The notes below the pieces were generated by a model. It was not told where the DNA came from and searched no databases. It was given only the letters and a program-made list of their open reading frames with translations. A program made the translations under genes and the position numbers. A stretch of 64,000 nucleotides of DNA from positions 157,269,532 through 157,333,531 of the forward strand of contig CM066041.1 in NCBI GenBank assembly GCA_033557465.1, written 5' to 3'. Shown here one piece after another: positions 1 through 64,000 of this stretch; position 1 is the stretch's first letter; every line of letters begins with the position of its first letter. The DNA comes from Ichthyophis bannanicus. Its lineage: Eukaryota; Chordata; Amphibia; Gymnophiona; Ichthyophiidae.

Positions 1-579
1 TATTGCTAATGACAATCGGGATGCGAGTAACTGATTTTTTGCAGAGAGACATAGAACAGGAACACAGGAAATAAAACAGAATGACAATAAGGAGTAGAGC
101 TAAAAGTACAAATAACAGATTTTTTATCCATGTAACTGTTTCATAATGAGGGATAACTTGCCTGCTGCTCCAGAATTGGGGAGTATACGTATAGGTATAG
201 CAGGCCTTTGACACTTCCAGTCAAGGCAAGAAGATAATCAAGGGCAAGTCTATTTTGCTGTCATAAGGGTATTAGCAGCAAGTACAGCAGAGAGTGCATT
301 AAAACCATCAGTAGTAGAAGTAACTAATAACATTAAATCATATCACACGTTTTGTAGCCTTTTAGCATTGGTAGCAGCTGGTACACCTGGAGTAAAGAAA
401 GAAGCAGACCATGTTTCAGAGTTAGAGAAAAGATGAAATTCATAGGCCACATCATTTTTTCTAAAATAGTTACAATGCTTAACACGTAGAGAATGTGTAT
501 AACGAGCCTGATGGTGATATGAGTGGGTAGATAAAGGAATGGAAAAGTTCTGGGAGGAAAAAACAGCAATAGGAGAAAT

Positions 580-1476
580 TTAAAGAACAAAGGAACATAT
601 ACCTGTCCAATTAACTGGCAGACAAGAGTAAACAGTTGTACCACATTGATAGAAAAGATCCAGGAATGCTGCCTGGGGAATAGTACGATTGGTCAGAGAA
701 ATAATGGACTTACAGTGTGTATTACCTACAAATGGACCACCACTAGGGCCTAGCAAACAGGTATTAAAGTTAAGTCGATGGGCAGTGCCAGCCGCGCGGC
801 ATGAACGCTGGGGGGCAGTGAGAAGATGAGAGGCAAGGTCAGGAGCATTAGGTGAAGCAAAGGTACAGTTGAGCGCTAAGGAGGGAGGAGAAAAGGAAGT
901 ATTACAGGAAGCTGGGCCGTCAGGATCCCGTGTACCCTGTTGGGGGCCTGAGGCATGGCATTTAGAAACAAACAGAGAAACATTAACAAGGCCACAATTG
1001 GTATTAGTTGAAGAGGAGAGAAGGGGAAGGTGCATTTGGTCATATAGCCTTGAGTCATTCTTAAAGGTGAGTGTGAACACAAGGACCTGTGTCCAAAAAC
1101 ACTGAGCACAAGCACCCATAAGGAGAGCACAAGGAACTTGAGAGTAATCTACTTCCTCTGTCAGGAAAGAAGTTATAGAATAAGCATGGAAGCGATAGCT
1201 ACAGATTACACAATCAGAGATATTCAGGCTAATAAATTGTACCATGAGTTAGACGTGTATATATTGTGGTAGTCCCGAAGGAAAGAAGGTATCATTCTGG
1301 TGGGAAAAAACAGCCAAGGTTAAAGGAAGAAAAGAGAAAAAAGACAAGTAAGCAAACATATGCATTGTGGAAAGAAAAACATGAAACAGGATAAGGAACA
1401 AAAACCTAAATAAATAGCAAAACAAAGAAGAAATAAAGAATTCAAAGTAAGCATACTGTAGAAAGCAATCTCTCAT
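580..1476 (-). pseudogene. env: env-like surface-subunit reading frame of the endogenous retrovirus
   Basis: The frame from 1476 to 580 is interrupted once by a stop next to 1249. It has a long hydrophobic start, as in a signal peptide, then many Cys residues and several N-glycosylation sites. The CVIC and WTGIC motifs place it with gamma-type envelope glycoproteins. No complete transmembrane subunit follows in the same frame. Classified as a dead env copy. Confidence 0.7.
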
Positions 1477-1718
1477 ACTAGTCAGTTCCGCAGTCTATGC
1501 AGTATTCAGCTTTTTTTTCTTCTTTCCTTTTTTTTTTCAGCAAATGCAAAGTCAATTAGTGCTCCGATAATATGGAACTGGAAGTATTGAAGAAAGTCTC
1601 TTTTTTTTTTTAAGTTCTTTTTACACACGGGGCTGAACCAAGGCGCAGTGACTGTGTCTTGTAGGCGTGGTCTATGAGTGTCCATGCAGTGTGGAGGGCG
1701 GTAGCATAGGTAGAGACC

Positions 1719-2000
1719 TCATCCTGGCTGCTGCCAGACGGAATAGGGGAAAAGAGAAACTTGGAATAGGGGAAAAGAGGCGGTTCTACCAGTCAGAAGC
1801 TCATAAGGAGTCAGAGAGAATTTCTTCAAAGGACAGTTTCTCAGAGAAAAAAGAGCCAGAGGAAGGGCTTGGAGACAGGTTAACGTGGAGTCATTGCCGA
1901 TCTTACATACAGTTGTTCTCAAGAGACTATTAACTCTTTCCACTAGTCCAGTCGCCTGTTGGCGGTGAACATACACACAAAATATAAAAAGAAAAGAATT
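1719..2000 (-). pseudogene. pol: Retroviral integrase C-terminal core fragment
   Basis: The translated - strand shows the end of the integrase catalytic core: HRQQATGLVERVNSLL, LPLALFSLRN and SLTPYELLTGR. The glutamate of VERVN corresponds to the third acid of the DDE triad. The upstream part of pol (toward higher coordinates) is not recognisable past about 2000, so the provirus is truncated or very diverged there. Confidence 0.75.
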
Positions 2001-2105
2001 AGTAACATTCAGATTGTGCTTCAACTGCAACCACTTTTTTTCCTTCCTAAATAAACCTCTCCAACAAAACTTGCATTCAAGGTCCCTTTGCCAGATAACT
2101 GACAA

Positions 2106-2944
2106 TACCTCTTGTTACAAAGTTGCTGCAAATACACACCAAACTCTGCCAGACTTATCTGTACTGTCTACTTTTAAAGTTCTTATTTCAATGTACAATG
2201 CATTCCAATCCCAATCCATTGACTTAGAAAATCCATTCCATATTACAGTACAAACTCATACAGATAGAAAAAAAACGCTAGCTGTCCAAATACATGAACA
2301 CTGCAAAATCCATCATAGAATCTAGTCTCCCTTTCCATATACATTAAACCAACATATCACATCACATTATTCCGTTTACTGTCTATCAAAAAATCCTTCT
2401 ATCGCTGTTAAGATTATATCTTGCTTCATTCAATACCTTCTAATCACTTGCTCATATCAACTACATTCTAGTATCAGCTAACATGCATGCATAAACCATT
2501 GTAACATACTAATCCACAGTAGCGGACTCCATGCGGCATCGGAGCTGTGGCCCCATTGCCCTTGTGACCCGGTAGGCCCCCCTACAGTTCTTAATGATAT
2601 TCTTTTATGCCTAACACCCTGCCACAACAAAATGAACCAAAACACGTATTTATTTGACGGATCAAAGTCTATCATGACACCTTCTTTAATTTATAGCATA
2701 CATAAATTTCTGTGTGCATGTCACTGTATGATATTTTGTTCTTTTATTTACATGTATATGTTGCTTACATAGCTACATGAGAGGCTCCAGGCAGCTTACA
2801 ACATAACTATTACCATAGAAAATACAATATAATAAAACAAGATAAAAAATGAACAAAGCTACTACATATAAAACATTCAAGATAAAATAAACAAAAAAAC
2901 CTATATATTAAAAAAATTGATTTTGAAAATAGCCAGGATTTGCA
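2106..2944. other. Intronic or flanking DNA, AT-rich, no gene seen
   Basis: No coding similarity seen. Around 2735-2900 the text resembles the 3' ends of LINE-derived repeats (ggcagcttacaac followed by an A-rich stretch). The remainder holds nothing I can classify. Confidence 0.5.
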
Positions 2945-3215
2945 CGGCTTTCTAAATCTTAGGGCTAATATTCAGCAGTGGTGGCTAGCAGATCTAATGC
3001 AGCTAGCTCTGAGTTGGAATACTCTGGCCGTCCCCCCGGTGCTCCTAGGACATAAAGGGCTGTGAGCGGAATTGGCCCTGTATGTCCAGGTGCCGGTCCC
3101 GCCCATGCCCCTCCCACTCACCGCCCCCATCTCCTGCAGCACACACAGCGGCTCTGTGTGTGCAGGGGGGACGGGAGGCGGCCTTGCTATCTGCCTTATA
3201 GAATCAGGGCCTAAA
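2945..3215. repeat. GC-rich interspersed repeat, copy A
   Basis: This block starts at gctaatattcagcagtgg and contains gggctgtgagcggaattgg and a GC-rich core, ending at ttatagaatcagggcc. The same phrases in the same order recur at 58590-59205 (gggccgtgagcggaacc, then catagaactgggccc). The two are therefore copies of one interspersed repeat, probably a non-autonomous DNA element. Confidence 0.65.
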
Positions 3216-3479
3216 TGTAAGTGGCCTCTTATTTACTGTTATGATTCTTCTGTACAAAAAACTACAAGATTAATCTTATTTTTGAAAAAACTGAATATAG
3301 TATTTTAAAAAAAGTTCATATTTCCATTCACTGGATAGAGAGTACTGTTAATGGAAGATATTGGCAAAACGTTTTAAGAACCTTTTTCAGTAACTGAGAC
3401 ATTGTGAAACATACTTAAACAAACTGCTTTGTTCCATAGAGTTAGCAGAAAAGTTAAACTGCCAACTTATGTTCCTCAG

Positions 3480-56984
<53,505 letters not shown>

Positions 56985-57067
56985 GTAATTGTGTTGCATG
57001 TCTTACTGGGAAGTCCCATTTAGATTTCTTGGATAAAGTTTTCTGCCGTGTTAGTCCACTTTAAAGG

Positions 57068-57272
57068 TTGATAAATAAAAGTAAAAAAACAACAAATGAA
57101 AAAATAAAAGAAGATGGTACCTTTTTTTTTGACAAACAATACATTTTGACTAGCTTTCAGGTTTTGGCCTCTGAAAGCTAGTCAAAAATGTGTTAAGTTA
57201 GTCCAATAAAAAGGTATTATCTTATTTTCTTTTTTTTGTTGTTGTTTTCTTTTTATTTATTTTATTTTAGAC
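57068..57272. repeat. Inverted pair of retroelement-type tails (foldback)
   Basis: The centre is near 57167 (gctttcaggttttggcctctgaaagc-type loop). The left arm has cattttgactagctttcag, the right arm ctgaaagctagtcaaaaatg. Outward, both carry A-rich text and a ggtac/ggtat tttttt box, so each arm is about 100 bases. The word ttagtccaataaaaagg marks the family, like the block at 9060-9340. Confidence 0.75.
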
Positions 57273-57585
57273 TTCTTGAACTTTCACCTACAGGCTGTGC
57301 AGTAAGCCTAAAGGCACACCCTGCTTATTTTGCCCAATATTTTGTGGATTGGATTGAGAGTTCTCAGATTGAACCCATAATTTCAAGAAGAGAGGTGGGA
57401 AGGGAAAGTACTTTATAGCACAACGTTCTGCTTCCTTTTCTTAAAGGAAAAGCAGATGAGGGCAAAAATGAAAACCAAAATTTCAGTTTGGATTTGCCTG
57501 TTTTTTTTCTCAGGTGGTACCCTATTTCTGAAGATGTAAAACTGAGAAAGGGGATAAGATATGTGGTGCAATTACTAAGTTTTAG

Positions 57586-57714
57586 GGGCCCTTTTACTAA
57601 AGGTTTTAACATGTGTTAAGTGCCCACAGGCCTTTTATTTCTATGGGTGCAATGGCACTTAACACATGCCAACATCATTAACATGGGTTAACATTTAGTA
57701 AAAGGGTCCCCTAA
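57586..57714. mobile_element. MITE, about 129 bp, with gggcccttttactaaagg ends
   Basis: The left end gggcccttttactaaagg and the right end agtaaaagggtccc are inverted copies. Inside, acatgtgttaagtgcc pairs with ggcacttaacacatgcc-type text. A larger relative is at 9854-10305. No coding capacity. Confidence 0.75.
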
Positions 57715-58589
57715 TCTAGAATGCTATAAATAGGGGTGCTGCCCGGCTGTGGTTCTGCCCAATGTGTGTACTCTTCTGGAGTTTTCTAATCTTAATTTAA
57801 ATAAGCAAGCGGTGAAAACAGTGTCATCATCCCCGCTGGTTGCACCAAAATGTGTTGCCGCAAATTTGAACAAAAGTCCAGTTGCTTGGCTAAATCAGAC
57901 TAAAGGGATTCAGTCTTGCTTCCTAGTTTTATTCTGTTGGGTGCGCTTTTCACACGGGGGATCTAGCCAACTAAATCCCTTTAAAGATTGTCCTTCTTCT
58001 GTTTATTCTTACAATTAAACTAAAGGTCTTATGAGAAATATAAATGATTACTATGTTACTATGAGGTATGACAGCTTTATGGATCCACCTGTTAATATGA
58101 TCTCTACTATTACTTGCTATTTATTTATAGGGTGATTTTCAGAGTAATTTCTCTTTCAAACTTGGTGCAAAGTTTGCATGTAAAAAAATGTGGATATGTT
58201 TCCTTTAAAACTTGTGGGTAGATTTTTTTTTCTCAGAAATCAGGCAAAATACAAAACAGGGTACTATAATTCTGACATCAAATAACATGGATAGAAAAGC
58301 TCAGCAATCATCTATGCAATACAAACTGAAACAGATCTTCACCATTCCCAATCTCCCCCTTTTGCATATCGAAACCAACTAGGTAATTTCATCTTTTACA
58401 GTTTTCCTAATACCTAACCTTTGAAGTACAGACTATCAACCTCCTGTCCAGGTTCCTCCCTCGTGGGGCAGATTTTACAAGGAATATAATACACACAGAC
58501 ATAAAATTACCCTCAGATTATATTTTCTAAACAGGGCATTTAGATTGGAGGTGGGGAAGGTACCCATTTTAGCTGAATTTATAAAGATG
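57715..58589 (+). other. FASN intron, nothing classified
   Basis: No ER exon is found here: I looked for the continuation of the ER domain after ATGKLPPTDIPG and saw none. No repeat family recognised. Confidence 0.4.
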
Positions 58590-59205
58590 TGGAGCCCGAT
58601 TCCAGAAGGGGCATATATGGGCCGTCTGCACGGCTCCATGCAGGATGGGCCCATTTGAACCCGATTCTAAAACATGGGAGCAGAACATTCCTATAGCTGT
58701 AAGAATCTGGCCTGAGACGACTCAGTGTACGGCTCCTGCAGCCGCGGGGACGTCCTCCCCGCAGCTCCATCTGCCCGCAGCCCTGGACACCCCGAGTCCC
58801 CGTCGTCCGACCTCGAGGGGCCGCTAAGGCCCAGATCGGGCGACGGGGACTCACTCTCCATGTCCCAGTGCTTTTTTGGGGGGGGGACCTCCTGGACTCC
58901 GGGGGGGGGGGCTGCCAGCCATGTTTGGGGGTGCCCTGCTCTTAGTCCACCTCAGAGGTGGTATAAGCAAGGCTTCCCCCCAGTGACTCCTATACATACA
59001 GGGCCGTGAGCGGAACCAGCCTTGTATGCCTGGGGGTTGGTACCACCCACGCGCCTACCACTCTCTGCCTGTCACTCCCCCGTCCACCGCAGCAGGTGCA
59101 GCAGTTCTGTGCGTGCAGCGGGGAAGGAGGCAGAATACCGGCAAGGTGGATAGTGGGACATGCAGCCCCTCTGTTCACCTCATAGAACTGGGCCCATAGA
59201 GGTGC
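58590..59205. repeat. GC-rich interspersed repeat, copy B
   Basis: It opens gcccgattccagaagggg and closes catagaactgggccc. The part from about 59000 (agggccgtgagcggaacc onward, through gcagcaggtgcagcag and gtgcgtgcagcgggg) matches the repeat at 2945-3215. The left half is very GC-rich with G runs (58878-58910). The CpG richness is that of the repeat and is not a promoter signal. Confidence 0.6.
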
Positions 59206-60860
59206 CTATGTGCTTTATAAAATACTAGCACAAATCCTGCAGAAATAGTGCCTAGATTGTGGGCACTGACCTTTACCCTCTGCTTAGGAGCAAACATAAA
59301 TGTTAGCACATAAATTCATTCGTAAATAGTGACTCTGCTCACACTCTACCCAAACTCCTCTCCTGAGCATACCTACTCTATAAATACACACCTACATGCA
59401 CTACGCATATTTTTAGGCATGTCCTAATCTTATAAGAAGTGTTTTACATGTGAAAAAAGTTAAAAAATTATCTCCTCTATATGTGCTTTTCAGTTTCACC
59501 CAAAACAAACTCTTAAGATTGCCCTAAGTGCACATATGGAATATTGTGCACAGTGCACAAAGGGCAGGAGGAAAGTCGGCAGAGGTTTGGACTGTGCACC
59601 TGCCCATTCTCAAAGGGAAACAGAGGTGCATCAGTCCCCGAAGCGCTGGAACCCTTCGATGCTCCATTGTCAAGCATCTGCAGGCAAACTGTGTCTGTCA
59701 AGAATAGATTCAATGCTTGGTTAAATCATGGATCTAGTCATCAAGCCTTTGACCCATTCTATGTGAAGAGTATCGTGATTCTTCTTCAACAGCACTCAGA
59801 AGGCAATTCTCCAAACCTGCCATCTCCAAAGGCACAGAAGTCACAGCAGAATCGGCAGATATTCCTGAAATCTAACACGGGATATTGGCTGGCAGGTCTT
59901 GGCTATCAGAAGGCTGTCACTGCCCCTCTGAATGTAGTGAGGTTAAGCCTCCCTTTCTTCAGGGTAGATTGAGGGTTCACAGGATCAGCTCTCCAATGCT
60001 CTCGGCATCATGCCTTGGAGAGTTCCAATGTCAATGCACATGGGCCTCTACTAGATGTTCAATCTTATTACGCTTTGATGCTGATGAAGATGTAGCTGAC
60101 TTCTTCCTTGTCCTCAGGGGAACATCAATGGATGGCTAATGTTCAGGAGATCTGCGGGTGCTTGATTGTGAGTGGACTCAAGAACCCCTTGACACTGATG
60201 TACTGCCAGCCTCAGGTGCAGCCAGGGAAGCCATCGAGACTGATGTCAGTGTTGATGGATCGGACTTAGAAGCATCAAAAATCCTTTCATGCTGTTTCTC
60301 TCAACCCTTAAGCCCTTGTGTTGTCATATGAAGAAACAAATTACAAGAAAAGGGCTTATAGTTGGATCCCAAGCACTGGCAACACCATTTGTAAGTGTCC
60401 ATTATGTATATGATCCTTGAGCACGTGGCATACTTTTTAAACCAGCTGGCAAGTTTTTGGGACATATCATCTGGAAAAGTAGCCAAGTGAAATCAAAAGG
60501 CTCAATTTTTAGAAAAAATAACTCAGCCGGAACACCAAGCACCTAAGAGGGCTGAGGCAACAAGGAAAATAAAGGAAACTCAAAATCATTTGAATACCCC
60601 GAGCTAAAGTAAATACAGGAAAGGATACGAAAAAATGTGACTGCAGGCTGGAAAAGTATGCGACAAAACGCCACAGAAGAGGCTACTTACAAAATGAATG
60701 CTGAATATATCTATGGGGCTCCATGGAAAGAAAAGAACTGAGGATAAGATGGCATCGCGGTGGCAGGTGGGAAGGCACACACATGTCTTTGAGCTTCCTA
60801 AAGCTTCTAGGAGTTGAAAAAGCTCCCGCATGAGGCTCCATCAGATGACGTTACCCATAT
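59206..60860. other. Unclassified region, possibly an unrecognised element
   Basis: 59206-59470 has MITE style (tgctttataaaatactagc). From 59515 to 60290 the + strand shows several overlapping medium-length frames with text such as gtgatgctgatgaag and tcgagactgatgtcagtg. I do not recognise the proteins. A - strand frame at 60301-60486 has a CCQC...C pattern of no known family. It could be a decayed element. No FASN exon. Confidence 0.35.
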
Positions 60861-60861
60861 T

Positions 60862-62400
60862 ACTACTACCACTACTGAACATTTGTATAACGCTACAAGA
60901 TGTACGCAGCGCTGCACAGACACATGTAAAAGATGGTCCCTGCTTATCAGAGCTTACAGTTTAGTCAAGATGAACAACACAGTAGCTGAAGACACGGGAT
61001 ACATCTTGGTGGAATGGTAAGGAAACACAAGAGAGATCAGGTGAGTCAAGATCTAAAAGCGGCAGCAAAGAGGTGAGTTTTCAGCCTGGGTTTGAAAAAG
61101 GTCAGAGAAGGTGCCTGACATACAGACTCAGGTAGTTTGTTCCAGGCATAAGGAACAGCAAGGTGAAAGGAGCGAAGTCTGGAGTTAGCAATAGAAGAGA
61201 AGGGCACAGTTAGAAGCGATTTGCCAGAAGAGCGGAGTTCCCGAGGAGGGATGTAGGGAGAGATAAGAGAGGAAAGGTAATGTGGAGCTGAAGAGTGAAT
61301 GCACTTATAGGTTAGCAGGAGAAGGTTGAACTGGATGCAGAAACGGATAGGGAGCCGATGAAGCGACTTGAGGAGGGGTAATATGAGCATAGCTAAGCTG
61401 GCGGAAGATTAGTCACGCAGCAGAGTGTTGAACAGATTGAAGGGGAGAGAGATGATTCAGAGGGTGACCAGTAAGTAGTAGGTTACATTAGTCTAGATGA
61501 GAGGTGACTAAGGAGTGGATAAGTGTCTTAGTAGTGTGTTCAGAAAGGAATGGGCAAATTTTGTCAATGTCGTAGAGAAAGAAATGGCAGTTTTTAAGCT
61601 ATCAGTTCGATGTGTGTGGAGAGGGAGAGAGAGAAGTCAAAGATGACCCCAAGGTTGCGAGCTGAGGAGACAAGTAGGGAGTTATCCACAGAGACTAGGG
61701 TTTAGGGGGAAAAATAAGAAGCTCAGTTTTAACCATGTTCAGTTTCAAGTGGAAGTGAGACATCCAAGCAGCAATGTCAGAAAGGCAGGCAGAGATCCTG
61801 GTCTGGATTGCTGGAGAGATTTCAGGTGTATAGAGATAGATCTGGGAATCATCAGCATAACCATGGGAAGAGATGAGTGCACCAAGGGACTGGGTATAGA
61901 GAGAGAAAAGGAGTGGACCCAAAACATACCCTTGGAGTACACCAACTGAGAGCGGGATAGCAGTAGAGGAGGATCCACCAGAACAAACACTGAAAGAGCA
62001 ATGGGAGAACCAGGATAGCGCAGAGCCCTTAAAGCCAAGCGAGGACAAGGTATCAAGGAGAAGGTTATGGGCAACAGTGTCAAAAGCAGCAGAAAGGTCA
62101 AAAAGGATGAGGACTGAGTAAAGGATTTTGCCAGGAACAGGTCACTGGAGACTTTGGCAAGAGTCATTTCAGTAGAATGTAAAGGAAGAAAGCCAGATTA
62201 TAGAGGATCCAGAAGGGCTTGAGAGGAGAGAAAGTTGAGGCAATGGCGGTGAACCACATGTTCAAGTAGTTTAGAAACAAAGAGGAGGAGGGAGATGGGT
62301 CGATAGTGAGAAGGATAGATAGGATCTAGTGAGGGTTTCTTTAGGAGAGGAGTGACCACAGCATACTTGAAGGCTGCAGGGAAAGTTGCAGTGGAGTACT
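60862..62400 (-). mobile_element. L2-like LINE, reverse transcriptase to 3' end, reverse strand
   Basis: On the - strand, from high to low coordinates: YRPISLL and FDTV-type blocks (about 62330-62060), [17 protein letters not shown], the YADD box in [15 protein letters not shown] (about 61870-61835), [46 protein letters not shown] and FKPRLKTHLF. The 3' UTR has gagctcttgataagcaggg-like text and ends at 60870. Few frame breaks; it is one of the better preserved LINE copies here, but the 5' part is missing. Confidence 0.88.
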
Positions 62401-62404
62401 TTTT

Positions 62405-64000
62405 TCCTGTTTGTCAATGGAGCAACCCAGAACGAAGCAGCCTTTGTCCAGGAGCTCCCCAATCAGGGTTGAGCACCCGAGGGGGAGAGGAGCTTGATTC
62501 TCCCTCCCGGGGGCTCCTTCCCAATCGGGGCAGTGGGAGGTGCAGCAGAGCCAGCATAAGAAGCCGGCTCCAACAAGCGCGCCCGCGCCTGATGGCCTCG
62601 CCAGAGGGCCCTTTGGCGTGGCCCTTAGGCAGTGGCCAAATACCAGCTAAGAACCATCACAGTGACCCAGGAATAAGCTGCAATCCTCGACACGAACGCA
62701 GGTACTGTAAATCACTACTTATCTCGTTAGTGTCTCCCCACAACGCCGAACATATCTGCCATGGTACCTCATACAAATACACACGAAACGTTCGTCATGT
62801 AACCCACGCTGATGTAGCTGTATTTAGTTTGCTGCTGTAACCTGCAATGCCAAGAACCATCTATAGAGCAGCTTCCGTGAGAGACCTTACTTACATACCA
62901 CTTGCCTGTTCATGACTTGCCACTTATACTACGATACTGATTGTATTACTACACTGCCTGTATTCATGCTTCACCTATATTTCTGGATAGTGCATGTACT
63001 TATGGTATTTTCTATATTATTGCATGTTTTCATGGTACTGTCTGGATTATTGCATGTATTCACGGTATTGTCTATATTTCTGCCTGTACTCCTAGTATAT
63101 TCTGTACATTGCCACTAATATATTCCGTACTTTCCACTTATATTACGACACTGCTTGTATTACTACACTGCATATATTCATGCTTCTCCTATATTCCAGA
63201 TAGTGCATGTACTCATGGTATTGTCTATATTATTGCATATATTCATGGTATTGCCTATATTAGTGCCCTACTCCTAGTATATTCCGTACATCACCAGCTA
63301 CTTTAACACTACATTGCTGTATCACTGCATCCCATACTGCCAGCCTGGCAATCAACTTACATTACCTAACCCCTAGCCCACAATTAAGCTAACGCAGAAA
63401 GGTAGTGACCCTACTAATACATAGCAGCGACACAACATGGCCCCCTCATGCCTTTACATAGTAACACTATACCTCGTAGCCTGCTGGCTGGGTAATACCG
63501 AAGGATTTTCCACAAGCCGCAACCAAATACCCATCCTTCAAAACCACAGGAGGAGGGGGCAAGCACACCCCACCACTCATCCGATAGCGAGGCGCACCCT
63601 CGTCAACCCTACCTACTACATACAGTACTGCAACATAATACGAAAACTAAAAAAGAAATACCCATTCACCCGCAAATTATAAAATGTGCCCTCATAAATA
63701 CACGATCTATTCGAAAGAAATGGCCAGTCATACATGACATGATTTCCCTCCATCGCCTAGACATACTCTTCATAACCGAAACATGGCTCTCTAATTATGA
63801 TAACGTCCTCCTCAATCAGCTACTACCTAACAACTTTTCAATACACACATGCCACAGGAGCGGTAAACGAGGTGGAGGTGCACTCGCTATCACCAAAACT
63901 GACCTCCATTTCCACCTGAGCCATGCAACCAACACACCATCCATAGATGCAATCACAATTACCAACAAACACTGCTCCATCAACCTAATATACAGGGTCC
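62405..64000 (+). mobile_element. 5' part of an L2-like LINE: UTR, tandem repeats and endonuclease start
   Basis: A GC-rich 5' UTR-like block begins at about 62405, directly at the broken end of the reverse-strand L2-like copy. It is followed by two 214-base direct repeats and, from about 63682 to the window end, an open frame with INTRSIRKKWPVIHDMI, LDILFITETWLSN and GGGALAIT. This is the N-terminal AP-endonuclease of an L2/CR1-type ORF2, with the catalytic Glu in TETW. A frame break near 63680 separates it from an upstream frame (63437-63682). The element continues past 64000. Confidence 0.82.
62921..63310 (+). repeat. Direct repeat, period 214 bases, in the LINE 5' region
   Basis: The unit starting cacttatactacgatactg at 62921 recurs as cacttatattacgacactg at 63135. 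Each contains gtattactacactgc, attcatgcttc, tagtgcatgtac and actcctagtatattc in the same order. The second unit runs to about 63300. Within a unit, words like tgcatgtattcatggtattg are themselves repeated. Confidence 0.85.

Larger units (their letters stand above)
1..2105 (-). mobile_element. Endogenous retrovirus fragment (integrase and env), gamma-type, decayed
   Basis: On the - strand, the end of a retroviral integrase core (about 1980-1740; motif TGLVERVNSLL and later SLTPYELLTGR) is followed by an env-like region (about 1476 down to 60). The env part shows a hydrophobic leader, a CVIC motif in the surface subunit, NWTGIC, and a heptad segment near 260-220 with NRLALDYLLA, typical of gamma-type Env transmembrane subunits. 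It is non-functional: one in-frame stop separates the leader from the surface part, and there is a frame change before the transmembrane part. No LTR is recognised; the 3' LTR would lie left of the window. It belongs to the genome as an old insertion in a FASN intron or flank. Confidence 0.85.

Noticed and set aside
3429..3479. Upstream extension of the exon 1 reading frame
   Set aside because: The residues do not match KS, and a good acceptor ends at 3479. The exon starts at 3480.
58700..58930. CpG island or promoter
   Set aside because: The GC-rich stretch is part of an interspersed repeat that also occurs at 2945-3215, in the middle of the FASN transcription unit.
56985..64000. Next ER exon of FASN
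   Set aside because: I searched the frames for the continuation of the enoyl reductase and found only LINE, MITE and unclassified text, so the exon should lie beyond 64000.

Overview
This window is vertebrate nuclear DNA. It covers the middle of one large gene on the + strand, fatty acid synthase (FASN), interrupted by introns full of transposable elements. I can place 19 consecutive FASN exons between 3480 and 56984. All have AG/GT borders and reading phases that join without a break, giving 3,751 coding bases (about 1,250 codons). They encode, in order: the C-terminal end of the ketosynthase (KS), the KS-MAT linker, the whole malonyl/acetyltransferase (MAT), the dehydratase (DH), the inactive pseudo-methyltransferase and pseudo-ketoreductase regions, and the start of the enoyl reductase (ER). 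The catalytic residues of MAT and DH that fall in the window are intact. The 5' part of the gene (most of KS) lies left of the window. The rest of ER plus KR, ACP and TE lie to the right. No other host gene is visible on either strand.

The protein looks like a non-mammalian tetrapod FASN; by memory it is closer to the chicken protein than to the human one. The introns are large (up to 12.6 kb) and carry CR1, L2-like, L1/Tx1-like and Penelope-like retroelements, hAT and MITE-type DNA elements, tRNA-derived SINEs and a gamma-type endogenous retrovirus. This mix fits an amphibian (a caecilian seems plausible) or a reptile with a large genome. The species is inference only.

Layout: 1-2.1 kb is a decayed endogenous retrovirus on the - strand. 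3.5-5.3 kb holds the end of KS, the linker and the start of MAT. 5.3-12.3 kb is an intron with a SINE, foldback elements and Penelope/L2 pieces. 12.3-20.5 kb holds the remaining MAT exons. 20.5-26.5 kb is an intron dominated by a roughly 2.8-kb array of a 45-bp minisatellite. 26.5-44 kb holds the DH exons, split by a 12.6-kb intron with a 38-bp minisatellite, a CR1 and a near full-length L1 that itself carries a second L1 and a hAT element, both with clear target-site duplications. 46-56 kb holds the pseudo-ME and pseudo-KR exons separated by L2-like and CR1 copies. 56.8-57.0 kb is the first ER exon. 57-64 kb is intron with foldbacks, a GC-rich repeat, an L2-like element on the - strand and the 5' part of another L2-like element on the + strand.

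I found no evidence of a new biological system. The most unusual structures are the 45-bp array, whose every unit resembles a 3' splice acceptor and is open in all three sense frames; the layered L1/L1/hAT insertion ending about 40 bp before an exon; and several large palindromes.
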